Assembly: GCA_022820485.1 (NCBI GenBank) | Contig: JAJEFJ010000014.1 | Location: 62,001-126,000, forward strand | Length of the DNA stretch: 64,000 nt | From: Candidatus Latescibacterota bacterium | GTDB lineage: Bacteria > Latescibacterota > UBA2968 > UBA8231 | Reading direction: 5' to 3' | Part shown: piece after piece, positions 35,857 through 43,599 of the stretch | How the letters are laid out: every line of letters begins with the position of its first letter | How positions within the stretch are numbered: position 1 is the first letter of the stretch | The notes under the pieces: model-generated | Told to the model about the DNA's origin: nothing | The model's input: the letters and a program-made list of their open reading frames with translations, nothing else | The model's database searches: none | Position numbers and translations under genes: made by a program

Positions 35857-36528
35857 TTACGTTTCGTCGGTTAGTTTTTGCCGTAGGAGCGCCACGGCTT
35901 TTTCAATGCGGGCTAGTTCCATGCGTTGCGCGATGAGGCGAAAGAGCAGCAGGAAGAAAGCCGCGTAGCAGATCCACTTGGTGTATTGCATCGTCGGCTC
36001 AAGTTCTACGTTGCGCGGCGGGTGTAGCTGCTGGTCGGCGGCCCATAGATCGACAGCGTAGTACACCAAAGGAACATTGACAAAGGCGAGAATGCCCAGT
36101 ACAGCACTGATGCGCTGTACCGGAGCGGAGTTAGCCCCGTATCCCCGCACCATTAGGTAGGCCACGTAGATGGTGAAAGTAATCAGCATGGAGGTCAGGC
36201 GCGGCTCCCACCGCCAGTAAACCCCCCAGATGGGTTTGGCCCACAAGGGCCCAGTGATCAGCACGATCAACGCAAAGATCACGCCCAGTTCGGCAGAGCA
36301 TAGCGCTAGGCGGTCCCACTTGTCCTCGCGAGTGCGCAGATACTGTACACTGCCGACGAATACCAGAAAAAAGGCTAAGAACGAAGAAAACGCCGCCGGC
36401 ACGTGAAAGTAGAAGATTCGCTGGACGATTCCCATTTCTTTTTCCGTGGGGACCCACAGAAAAATCGCGCCCAAGGCGACGAGCATGACCACGAAAATCA
36501 AACAGGAGAATGGGACCGAACGCATCAT
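35857..36528 (-). CDS. ccmC: Cytochrome c maturation haem-handling protein CcmC
   Basis: 223 residues, six membrane helices. IFYFHVPAA carries one haem-ligand histidine. The tryptophan-rich signature reads WGVYWRWEPRLTS, with E in place of the usual D of the WWD domain. VPLVYYAVDLW carries no second periplasmic His in the place I expected, but QQLHPP nearby supplies one. CcmC loads haem onto CcmE. It overlaps ccmB by 4 bases. Confidence 0.9.
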   Translation of the reverse strand: MMRSVPFSCLIFVVMLVALGAIFLWVPTEKEMGIVQRIFYFHVPAAFSSFLAFFLVFVGSVQYLRTREDKWDRLALCSAELGVIFALIVLITGPLWAKPIWGVYWRWEPRLTSMLITFTIYVAYLMVRGYGANSAPVQRISAVLGILAFVNVPLVYYAVDLWAADQQLHPPRNVELEPTMQYTKWICYAAFFLLLFRLIAQRMELARIEKAVALLRQKLTDET

Positions 36529-37202
36529 TCCTCGATTGCGTATTCAAAAAGCATTAGCGACAGCACCGTGAAAACCACCGCGTACACCCCCAACATTTGC
36601 AGGTGCGGCAAGAGCTTTTCGCAACAGTCATTGGCCAGCGCTAACCCCGTCGCCTCCACGCAGGAAATCAACGCTGGCAATATCATGGGCAAGAGCAAAA
36701 GGGGCAGCATCAACTCGCGCAAGCGCATGTTGTTCGACAATGCCGCAAACAGCGTGCCCGCCGACGCCATACAAGCTGATCCCAAGACGAAGATAGCCAG
36801 CAGGGGAAGCAAGAAAAAGCCTAGAGACAGGTTAAAAAAGAGCGCAAAAAAGGGCAAACTCAGAAGTTCGATTGCCAAAAGAAAAACAAAATTACCCAGC
36901 ATCTTGCCTAGGTAGATGGCTCCGCGGTCCCCCGGCGCTAACAGCAGCGCGTCGAGCGCATCGTTGTCGCGTTCATCAGTAAAAGAGCGACTCAGACTCA
37001 GCAGGCTGGCGAAGACATAGGACGACCACAAGGTCCCAGGCCCAATCTCGCGTAGAGCGGCCCCACCTAAATCGAAGGAAAAGTTGAATACCAGCAACAT
37101 CAATAGTATAAAGAACACCATCGGGCTGAGACGCGCCTTCGTGCGCCACTCGGCCTTCAGATCCTTGCGCAGTATCGCCAGCGCACGCCCGAAAAAGCTC
37201 AT
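36525..37202 (-). CDS. ccmB: Haem exporter subunit CcmB
   Basis: 225 residues, six predicted helices. The N-terminus LAILRKDLKAEWRTKARLSP and SRSFTDERDNDALDALLLAP match the CcmB family. With CcmA it forms the ABC part of the CcmABCD complex that frees holo-CcmE. Overlaps ccmA and ccmC by 4 bases each. Confidence 0.92.
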   Translation of the reverse strand: MSFFGRALAILRKDLKAEWRTKARLSPMVFFILLMLLVFNFSFDLGGAALREIGPGTLWSSYVFASLLSLSRSFTDERDNDALDALLLAPGDRGAIYLGKMLGNFVFLLAIELLSLPFFALFFNLSLGFFLLPLLAIFVLGSACMASAGTLFAALSNNMRLRELMLPLLLLPMILPALISCVEATGLALANDCCEKLLPHLQMLGVYAVVFTVLSLMLFEYAIEE

Positions 37203-37915
37203 GAGTTGGCGTCGAGATAAGGCGCGCAGAGTGTGCCCAGTTGGTTAGAATTTTCCGTCAGGACTTGATCCAAGCGCCATTGACCACGCTCAATCACCAG
37301 CAGGCGATCTACTAAGCCCTCGGCCTCGTCGAGGCGATGCGTTACCAAGATGCAGGTGCGCCCTTCTTGACGAAAGCGACACAGGAGGCGGTGCAGTGCA
37401 ACACTGGCACTTGCGTCGAGGCCGGTAAACGGCTCGTCAAGCAAGAGAATAGAAGGGCTATGCAGGATGGCACGGGCAATAGCCAGACGCTGCTTCATAC
37501 CGCGGGAGAACGAACCCACGCGCTGGTCGAGCCGCTCGTCCAGACCAACAGCCGCTAAGGCCGCAGCGAGCCGTTCGTCTGGATTGTCCAAGCCATAGAG
37601 TTGGGCGAAGAAACGCAAGTTCTCTCTCGCCGTCAGTTCGTCGTAGAGCAAGGTCTGATGCGATAGCAGGCCGATCTCCGCCCGCGCCTCGGGAAAGCGT
37701 TGGGGATCGCGACCGTTGATTTTCACGCTCCCCGCCGAAGGTCGGCAGAGTCCGGCCACTAGCCGCAATAGGGTACTCTTGCCCGCGCCATTGGCACCAA
37801 CGAGCAGCACCGCTTGCCCGTGTGGGATGACCAGATCGATGGGACGCAAGGCTGTGTGGGTGCCGAAGCGTTTAGCAGCGCCCGCTAGGACGATGGCGTC
37901 GTCTCCACTCATCAC
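37199..37915 (-). CDS. ccmA: Haem exporter ATP-binding protein CcmA
   Basis: 238 residues of ABC ATPase: Walker A GANGAGKSTLL, signature SFSRGMKQRLAIARAI, Walker B ILLLDEPFTGLD, H-loop ILVTHRLDE. The position before ccmB and the short size identify CcmA. It overlaps the upstream unknown gene by 4 bases. Confidence 0.93.
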   Translation of the reverse strand: MMSGDDAIVLAGAAKRFGTHTALRPIDLVIPHGQAVLLVGANGAGKSTLLRLVAGLCRPSAGSVKINGRDPQRFPEARAEIGLLSHQTLLYDELTARENLRFFAQLYGLDNPDERLAAALAAVGLDERLDQRVGSFSRGMKQRLAIARAILHSPSILLLDEPFTGLDASASVALHRLLCRFRQEGRTCILVTHRLDEAEGLVDRLLVIERGQWRLDQVLTENSNQLGTLCAPYLDANS

Positions 37916-38985
37916 ACGTCAAGCGCTTGAGTCAGGGCAACCGCTTCGCGCATCAGATGCTCCCGCTGGTCCATGTAATGCGGATCTGCGGGCTGGTCGG
38001 CAAAAGAGTCGTCGAGCCGAGCGAGTTTCTCAATGAGATGCTGCCGCCGTTTTAGCGCGTGTGCGCGATCGGTGCTTGGGTGTTGGCGGCTCAATGCCAG
38101 CGCGACACCACCGGTGAGGAATGCGCCAGCCAATGCGACCCATTTGAGCGACCAACGCAGCGAGGGGGCGAAAGGTAAGGGAATCGCCACCTGCTGACTT
38201 GGCTGTAGGTTTTCCATGGCCACTTTCCGATACTGGCGTCCGTGCTGTTCGACGATACCTAGATCGATAAAAGGCGGTTTGATCTCTGTGGAAGGTGGGT
38301 CGAGAAAAACCTCCAAGCGGTCGGTCGGATATATCACCTGATGCACATAGGGGCTGGTGAAGTTGCTCGCGTCGAGATTAAAAGAAAAACTCCGTTGCGA
38401 GCGGCCTGGAGGCAGGGGCTGGTTGTCGAAGAAACGACCTTCTCCGGCTTGGTGAAGCAGCCCCGAGTGACTTTGGAGGTTGAAGATGCCCGTTGGCAAG
38501 ACAAGTTCAGTCACTTGCCGCTCGCGTCCGTCACCACGGCCTGCGTACGTGCGCTCGCGGGTGTTGTGAATTTGCAGGAGCTGGATGCACTCAATCGCGT
38601 TTCCGCGCAGTGCGAAAAAGAGGTGATGAGTACCGATGCGGATTCCGGAGGGGTCATCGGTTTTTTCGTACACTTCGAGGATGACCTGTTGTTGTGCACC
38701 GGCCTCAAGAGTCGAAGAAAAGTAGGGGATATCGTCGTAGAAGGCCGCTAACCCGAAGTGGAGTCCGCTCTGTAGAAAAGGGCCAGCAAAAGAAAAGCGC
38801 CCCTCGGCGTCGGTCTCCTTGCGCAGCATCTCGAGAATCTCTCCATCTTGGCGGACGTAGAAGGCCACGGGAATGCCCGGAATTCGCGCTTGAGTGAAAG
38901 GATTGAGCACATAACCGTTGATCGCCGCGCCCCACAGGTCGGAAGCGCAAAGGACGATTGCAACACAAAGCGAGCGCAGGACCAT
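37912..38985 (-). CDS. Unknown membrane-anchored protein with carboxypeptidase-regulatory-like domain in the ccm operon
   Basis: 357 residues. A signal peptide (LRSLCVAIVLCASDLWG) is followed by a carboxypeptidase-regulatory-like beta-sandwich (about 22-110: INGYVLNP, TDAEGRFSF), a beta-rich middle (about 110-270) ending in YRKVAMENLQPSQQ, one membrane helix (WSLKWVALAGAFLTGGVAL, about 282-300) and a charged cytoplasmic coiled coil. No haem motif is present. It overlaps ccmA by 4 bases, so it is translated with the ccm genes and may form a periplasmic platform for haem or apocytochrome. Function not known. Confidence 0.75.
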   Translation of the reverse strand: MVLRSLCVAIVLCASDLWGAAINGYVLNPFTQARIPGIPVAFYVRQDGEILEMLRKETDAEGRFSFAGPFLQSGLHFGLAAFYDDIPYFSSTLEAGAQQQVILEVYEKTDDPSGIRIGTHHLFFALRGNAIECIQLLQIHNTRERTYAGRGDGRERQVTELVLPTGIFNLQSHSGLLHQAGEGRFFDNQPLPPGRSQRSFSFNLDASNFTSPYVHQVIYPTDRLEVFLDPPSTEIKPPFIDLGIVEQHGRQYRKVAMENLQPSQQVAIPLPFAPSLRWSLKWVALAGAFLTGGVALALSRQHPSTDRAHALKRRQHLIEKLARLDDSFADQPADPHYMDQREHLMREAVALTQALDV

Positions 38986-38988
38986 GGC

Positions 38989-39426
38989 TCAGCCAGATTC
39001 CACTAGGGAGGCCCCGCATTGCGGACAGAACCGATCGCCCTCGCGCCGCAAGGCCCCGCAGCCGTGGCAACGAGGAACGGCGGTCTTTTGGCGCAAGGCC
39101 GCGACCTCCTCTTCTATGCGTCGTTCGAATTGCTCGCTGCTCGCGCCGTTGAGCCGATCCAACTCGCCGATAACCGCCAGCGTCTCGGCCTCCAACTCGG
39201 CGAAGAGGCGCTGAAAATCCTCTGCGGACACTTTCCCGAGCTCGCGGTCAAGTTCCAACTCGACGATTTCGCCCAAGAGCTGCTCCTTACGCTCGAAAAG
39301 CTGTCGCGTCGGCCTTGTCATCGCACCCGTCTGCCCGGTCGCTAGGAGGGGATGTGCCAGATAGAGCAATAGCCCCAACAGCAGCGCGATAGAACATATT
39401 ATGGGTAAGAGTTCTGTCGCGTTCAT
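38989..39426 (-). CDS. Zinc-ribbon membrane protein in the ccm operon
   Basis: 145 residues. An N-terminal membrane helix (LLPIICSIALLLGLLLYLAHPLL is about 6-28, stated in part), a helical coiled coil (RKEQLLGEIVELELDRELGK, EDFQRLFAELEAE) and a C-terminal zinc ribbon with CHGC and CPQC pairs. The helix plus coiled coil recalls the N-terminal part of CcmI-type proteins but TPR repeats are missing. It lies between the ccmF-ccmH fusion and the unknown gene above, 3 bases from the latter. Confidence 0.75.
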   Translation of the reverse strand: MNATELLPIICSIALLLGLLLYLAHPLLATGQTGAMTRPTRQLFERKEQLLGEIVELELDRELGKVSAEDFQRLFAELEAETLAVIGELDRLNGASSEQFERRIEEEVAALRQKTAVPRCHGCGALRREGDRFCPQCGASLVESG

Positions 39427-39466
39427 TTATATAAGGTTCTCACAGGCCCGCGTCGGGTTGGCCGAA

Positions 39467-41923
39467 CTAGCCATCGTCGTAGTGATCCAACTCGCGTCTC
39501 AAGCGATCCGCGTCTTGGCTGCGGTTGGTCGGCTGGGGCTTGGATTGCAGAGGTGCCTGGCCTTGGTCCTTCCAGCGAACTAGCAGGGTGCGTATTAGGG
39601 CAACGCCAAACAAAAGAGCCAAAAAGGGTGCCACCCAAGCGAGCAAGTTAAAGCCCTCGTGCGGCGGAGTGGCTAAGACCATTGGGCCAAAACGCGCTAC
39701 ATAGCCGTCGATGATCTGCTGTCGAGTCTGGCCTTGGTCTAAGGCTGAGCCAATCGTCTCGCGTTCGGGGACCGCGAAGTCCGTACAAAGACAAGTGGCT
39801 AAGGATTCCCGAGGGCAATTGCCGCAGAGACAGACCAATTCCACAGCCACAGCCTTAACTTCCGCCGTTGTCGCTGCCCCTACTGGCGAGAATCCCAGTG
39901 CCAACGCAGCGAACACGGGCACGTACATACGAGGTCTCCGTGCGACGACAGAATCCATTGCGGTCTCGCGATCGATCCGCGCTAGCCGCCGATCTCGCGG
40001 CGTGGGCCACATCGCCCACAGTGCGCCGAGCACTAAGACGACCGCACCGAGCCACACGAAGTTGATTAGTGGGTTGATATAGATTTGGAATTTGGCGCTC
40101 TGGTCTTCGGCAGCCCCCACCAGAATTACATAGAAGTCCTCGCGCCACGTCGAGTAAATGGAGACTTCAGTAGTACCTTGGTCAAAAGCCGGATAGTAGC
40201 GTCGCTCCGGCAGCAGCGTGCCGAGGAATTGATCGCCGCGGTGCAGGGCCAAGGCCGCGGCGGTAGTGCTGTGATTGGCGTTTTCGGCGAAGGCCAAAGA
40301 CGCGAAGGTCATCCGGTATTCGCCGACTTGACCCGAAGCCCCTTGGTCAAGGACGACTTCGGCTTCTTGGGTAAAGGCTTTGCCGGTAAAGCCAGCAAAG
40401 AGCAATACCAGCCCAAGGTGGGTCAAATACCCGCCGTAACGCCGTCGGTTCTTGGTGCAGAGGCGATACAACGCCACTGAATAGGGTTCGTTCGTACTGT
40501 GCATTCGCGCCCGCGCTCCGGCGTGGAACTCGGAAGTGAGCGCGACGAGAACGAAGACGCACAGCGCGAATGACAGCACGACATAGGGGTCGCGCAGGCC
40601 CAAGAGAAAGAAGACCCCGCACGAAAGAACGCCCGCGGTCGCCGGGCGGATGAAATTCTTGCGCAGGCTTTCGCTGGAAGTGCGACGCCAGGCAAAGAGC
40701 GGACCAGCACCTGTCAACAACAGAAGCACTAGGCCGATGGGAATCGTGACTTGGTTAAAAAAAGGAGGCCCAACCGTGATTTGCTCGTCGGTCAGTGCCT
40801 CGGAAACCAGCGGGAATACCGTGCCCCAGAACACGGCGAAGAGCATTCCCAAGAGAACCCAGTTGTTGAGCAAGAAAGCCGTCTCGCGCGAGGCAAAAGA
40901 TTCCAAGCGGTTTTCGGCCTTGAGCAAGGGTAGCCGCAGCCACAAAAGCCCAAAAGAAAAAACCAGCGTCAGGACGAGAAACGTGCCAAAAAAAGGGCCG
41001 ATGTTGGATTGGGCAAAGGCGTGAACCGAGGAGATGATGCCACTGCGGGTCATAAAGGTGCCGAACAGGCACAGCGCGTACGTGAGGATCGCCAGTGCCA
41101 CATTCCACACCTTGAGCATGCCCTTGCGCTCTTGAATCATAATCGAGTGCAGAAAAGCGGTGGCGATCAGCCAGGGCATCAGCGAGGAGTTCTCCACCGG
41201 ATCCCACGCCCAATAACCACCCCACCCCAGTTCGACATAGGCCCATTTGCCGCCTAGCAGGAGGCCGAAGCCGAGAAAGGTCCAGGGGATGAGCATCCAG
41301 CGGCGCGCCGCACGGAGCCAAGTAGCGTCTAATTTGCCAGTCAAGAGCGCGGCGATGGCAAAGGCAAAGGGCACGACCATGCCCACCATACCCAAGTAAA
41401 GCATCGGTGGATGAATGGCCATAACGGGGTGTTGTAGAATCGGGTTGAGTCCGCGCCCGTCCTCTGGCGTGAAAGGCAGGCGCTGGAACGGGTCTGCGGC
41501 AAAAAGATGCACAATGCAAAAGAAGAAGCTGGTAAGGGACAGGGTCGCTATCGCGTAGGGCATCAATTCGCGATAGCGCTGGCGGTAAAGTGCCGCCAAG
41601 CCCGCCGAGTAGAGAGATAGGATCCAGCCCCAAAACAACAGCGATCCGTTCTGCCCGCCCCACAGCGCCGTTATCAAATAGAACAAAGGCATGGCGCGGT
41701 TGCTGTTTTCGGCCACGTACTCGACTTGGAAGTCGTGGGAGAGGAGCGCGTGCCACAGCGCGAGAATTGCCAGCGTCAGCAGGCCACAGGTCGCCAAGAC
41801 CCCGTTTTCGCCCGAGCGCACCAGACCCAAGTGGCCACGCCTCGCCCCGAGGGCCGACGCCAGAGCACCATAGCCGGAGGCTAGGAGTGCTAAGCTCAAG
41901 GCAAAGTAGCCGATATCAACCAT
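39467..41923 (-). CDS. ccmF: CcmF-CcmH fusion: cytochrome c haem lyase
   Basis: 818 residues. About 1-650 is CcmF: many membrane helices, the tryptophan-rich WGGYWAWDPVENSSLMPWL, SRSGIISSVHAFA and later histidine-bearing segments. About 675-818 is a CcmH (CcmL-type) domain with E-L-V-C-L-C-G-N-C near 695-703, a reducing cysteine motif, followed by QIIDGYVARFG, a membrane helix and a charged tail. CcmF attaches haem to apocytochrome and CcmH reduces or holds its CXXCH thiols, so the fusion would deliver both steps in one chain. No separate ccmG or ccmI is in the operon. Confidence 0.9.
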   Translation of the reverse strand: MVDIGYFALSLALLASGYGALASALGARRGHLGLVRSGENGVLATCGLLTLAILALWHALLSHDFQVEYVAENSNRAMPLFYLITALWGGQNGSLLFWGWILSLYSAGLAALYRQRYRELMPYAIATLSLTSFFFCIVHLFAADPFQRLPFTPEDGRGLNPILQHPVMAIHPPMLYLGMVGMVVPFAFAIAALLTGKLDATWLRAARRWMLIPWTFLGFGLLLGGKWAYVELGWGGYWAWDPVENSSLMPWLIATAFLHSIMIQERKGMLKVWNVALAILTYALCLFGTFMTRSGIISSVHAFAQSNIGPFFGTFLVLTLVFSFGLLWLRLPLLKAENRLESFASRETAFLLNNWVLLGMLFAVFWGTVFPLVSEALTDEQITVGPPFFNQVTIPIGLVLLLLTGAGPLFAWRRTSSESLRKNFIRPATAGVLSCGVFFLLGLRDPYVVLSFALCVFVLVALTSEFHAGARARMHSTNEPYSVALYRLCTKNRRRYGGYLTHLGLVLLFAGFTGKAFTQEAEVVLDQGASGQVGEYRMTFASLAFAENANHSTTAAALALHRGDQFLGTLLPERRYYPAFDQGTTEVSIYSTWREDFYVILVGAAEDQSAKFQIYINPLINFVWLGAVVLVLGALWAMWPTPRDRRLARIDRETAMDSVVARRPRMYVPVFAALALGFSPVGAATTAEVKAVAVELVCLCGNCPRESLATCLCTDFAVPERETIGSALDQGQTRQQIIDGYVARFGPMVLATPPHEGFNLLAWVAPFLALLFGVALIRTLLVRWKDQGQAPLQSKPQPTNRSQDADRLRRELDHYDDG

Positions 41924-41955
41924 AAAGAGTCGGGAAAAGCCAAAAGGTGTGCGGG

Positions 41956-42390
41956 CTAGCCGTTCGGGCTATTCATCGCCTGCACGTGGCCTTCATAGCT
42001 TTGTCCCTCGTATTTGGAGGGGCATTTGGCAAAGACGATCTCAGCGGCAAAGACTTGGTCGGCTGCATCGTATTCGCCTTCGAGAACTACCAGTGCTTCG
42101 TCTTTGAAGGTATCGGGCAGCACGGCGTGGCCGATGTAGCGCACCCGCAGGGTATGTTCCCCGTCAGTAATCATAAATTCAGGGCGCGAGCGATACCGGT
42201 CCCATTCAATCGAACCGGGCACCACGGTGCTGCCGCCTAGTTGGATGCGCTGACCCTCGTCCAGAGTTCCGTCCATCAGGGTTTGCAGCGTCATGTGAGT
42301 CGCCGTTGACTGTTGAACGCCAGCGACAAAAAGGTAGATTAGACCCGCAGCAATGACTAGGGAGCCGAGGGTGAATTTGTGCCGTCTCAT
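41956..42390 (-). CDS. ccmE: Haem chaperone CcmE, CxxxY type
   Basis: 144 residues from the ATG at 42390; an in-frame start at 42456 adds an unrelated tail. The membrane anchor (LGSLVIAAGLIYLFVAG) and OB-fold segments (RIQLGGSTVVPGSIEW, VRYIGHAVLPDTFKDE, VVLEGEY) are typical of CcmE. The haem-binding site reads A-K-C123-P-S-K-Y127, a C-x3-Y instead of the common H-x3-Y. It is the first gene of the ccm operon, 33 bases before ccmF. CxxxY CcmE proteins are known from archaea and some bacteria. Confidence 0.92.
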   Translation of the reverse strand: MRRHKFTLGSLVIAAGLIYLFVAGVQQSTATHMTLQTLMDGTLDEGQRIQLGGSTVVPGSIEWDRYRSRPEFMITDGEHTLRVRYIGHAVLPDTFKDEALVVLEGEYDAADQVFAAEIVFAKCPSKYEGQSYEGHVQAMNSPNG

Positions 42391-42420
42391 AGAAATAAAT
42401 CTGCTCAATTTCCCCTTTTT

Positions 42421-42442
42421 GTCAACGAGTACACCCGTTGAC
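42421..42442. promoter_or_regulatory. Inverted repeat between the M24 peptidase gene and ccmE
   Basis: GTCAACG (42421-42427) and CGTTGAC (42436-42442) form a perfect 7-base repeat with an 8-base spacer. Each arm ends in a TTGACA-like hexamer pointing outward, including one (minus strand) toward ccmE. No T-run follows, so it is more likely an operator or promoter element than a terminator. Confidence 0.35.
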
Positions 42443-42456
42443 AAAGAGGGCCGCAT

Positions 42457-43596
42457 TCACACTTCGAGTACCTTGGGCAGGCTGCATAAGTTTTCGCAGC
42501 CGCCTGCACAAACGACGACTGTATCTTCGATCCGCACGCCCCCCAAGCCTCGGTAGTAGAGCCCTGGTTCCATCGTCACGACATGGCCGGACTCAAGCAC
42601 GTCGCCGCGCGGGCCGATCCTCGGCCCCTCGTGAATCTCCAGCCCTAGCCCGTGTCCCGTGCCATGGAAGTAGCCCTGCATATAGCCGTTTTTCTCTCCC
42701 GTCTCGTAGCCGGCGTCGTCGAAAAATCGTTGGATTGACTCGTGAATAAGGTGGCCTTCGGCACCCGGACGGATGTGGTCTAAGCCCAATTGTTGAGCCG
42801 CCAGCACGGTTTCGTACAGGTGCTGCAGCGGCTTGGAGGCCGGTCCCTTACAGACGGTTCGCGTCATATCTCCGTAGTAGCCGCTCGCCTCATCGCGCGG
42901 AAAGATGTCGATGATGATGGTCTCGCCGGCGCACAAAGGCCCGAAGCCCACTTGGTGTGGGTCGCAGCCTTGGTCGCCGCCGGCGATGATGGTATGTTCG
43001 CCAATGCTGTCGCAATCCATGAGCGTCTGATGCACCATGCGCCGCAATCGATCGGAAGTGAGTACATCGCCGTTGAGGAAGAGTACGCCGTCGCGCACAT
43101 CGGCTGCGCACAGCCCTTCAATCGCCGTTTCCATGCCCGCCTCGGTGGCCCGCATTGCCCGGCGCACATTCTCGATCTCTGTGGCGTCTTTGATGTTGCG
43201 CTGGGGAAAAAGCGGCTCGGTCGCAATGGCTAGTTCGATGCCTTCCCCCCGCAGAAAATCGGCTGTACCAAGGGGAAAATCAGCGGGCACTTGTAGCTTC
43301 GCCAAGCCGAGGTCGCGCAAAAGTTCCAACAACACGGCTTTGCTGTTGGGCCGCTCCTGGCCTCTTTCCTTGGCCTGTTTCTCGTACTGGGCATAAGGCA
43401 ATACCCGGTTGACGCAGGCTTGCTCGCGCGCCCGGTCGATTTCGAGGTTGTTGGCCAGCATGAGTTTTTCGCTGGGAGTCCACAAAAAGACGAAGGAGCC
43501 GGGAGCGCGAAAGCGGGTGGCGTAGAACAGATTGGCACAGCGTTCGCTGCTGCCGATCATCAGCAGGGCATCGGCACCGTTTAGGTCGGGCGTCAT
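42457..43596 (-). CDS. M24 family metallopeptidase (Xaa-Pro peptidase-like)
   Basis: 379 residues. The pita-bread catalytic domain has the dinuclear metal ligands: D in IIIDIFPRDE, D in GYYGDMTRTV, H in FHGTGHGLGLEIHEG, E in TMEPGLYY and E in GVRIEDTVVV. The N-terminal creatinase-like domain (about 1-150) is present. It likely removes the N-terminal residue before proline, though dipeptidase or other M24 activities are possible. It follows htrA by 3 bases. Confidence 0.9.
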   Translation of the reverse strand: MTPDLNGADALLMIGSSERCANLFYATRFRAPGSFVFLWTPSEKLMLANNLEIDRAREQACVNRVLPYAQYEKQAKERGQERPNSKAVLLELLRDLGLAKLQVPADFPLGTADFLRGEGIELAIATEPLFPQRNIKDATEIENVRRAMRATEAGMETAIEGLCAADVRDGVLFLNGDVLTSDRLRRMVHQTLMDCDSIGEHTIIAGGDQGCDPHQVGFGPLCAGETIIIDIFPRDEASGYYGDMTRTVCKGPASKPLQHLYETVLAAQQLGLDHIRPGAEGHLIHESIQRFFDDAGYETGEKNGYMQGYFHGTGHGLGLEIHEGPRIGPRGDVLESGHVVTMEPGLYYRGLGGVRIEDTVVVCAGGCENLCSLPKVLEV

Positions 43597-43599
43597 GGT

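Noticed and set aside
39467-39560. End of the ccmF-ccmH gene considered as a separate short gene on the plus strand
   Set aside because: The minus-strand frame continues through the CcmH tail to a stop at 39467, and the plus-strand frame is a shadow without start signals.
42421-42442. Inverted repeat considered as a terminator before ccmE
   Set aside because: No T-run follows on either strand, and the stem is only seven pairs.
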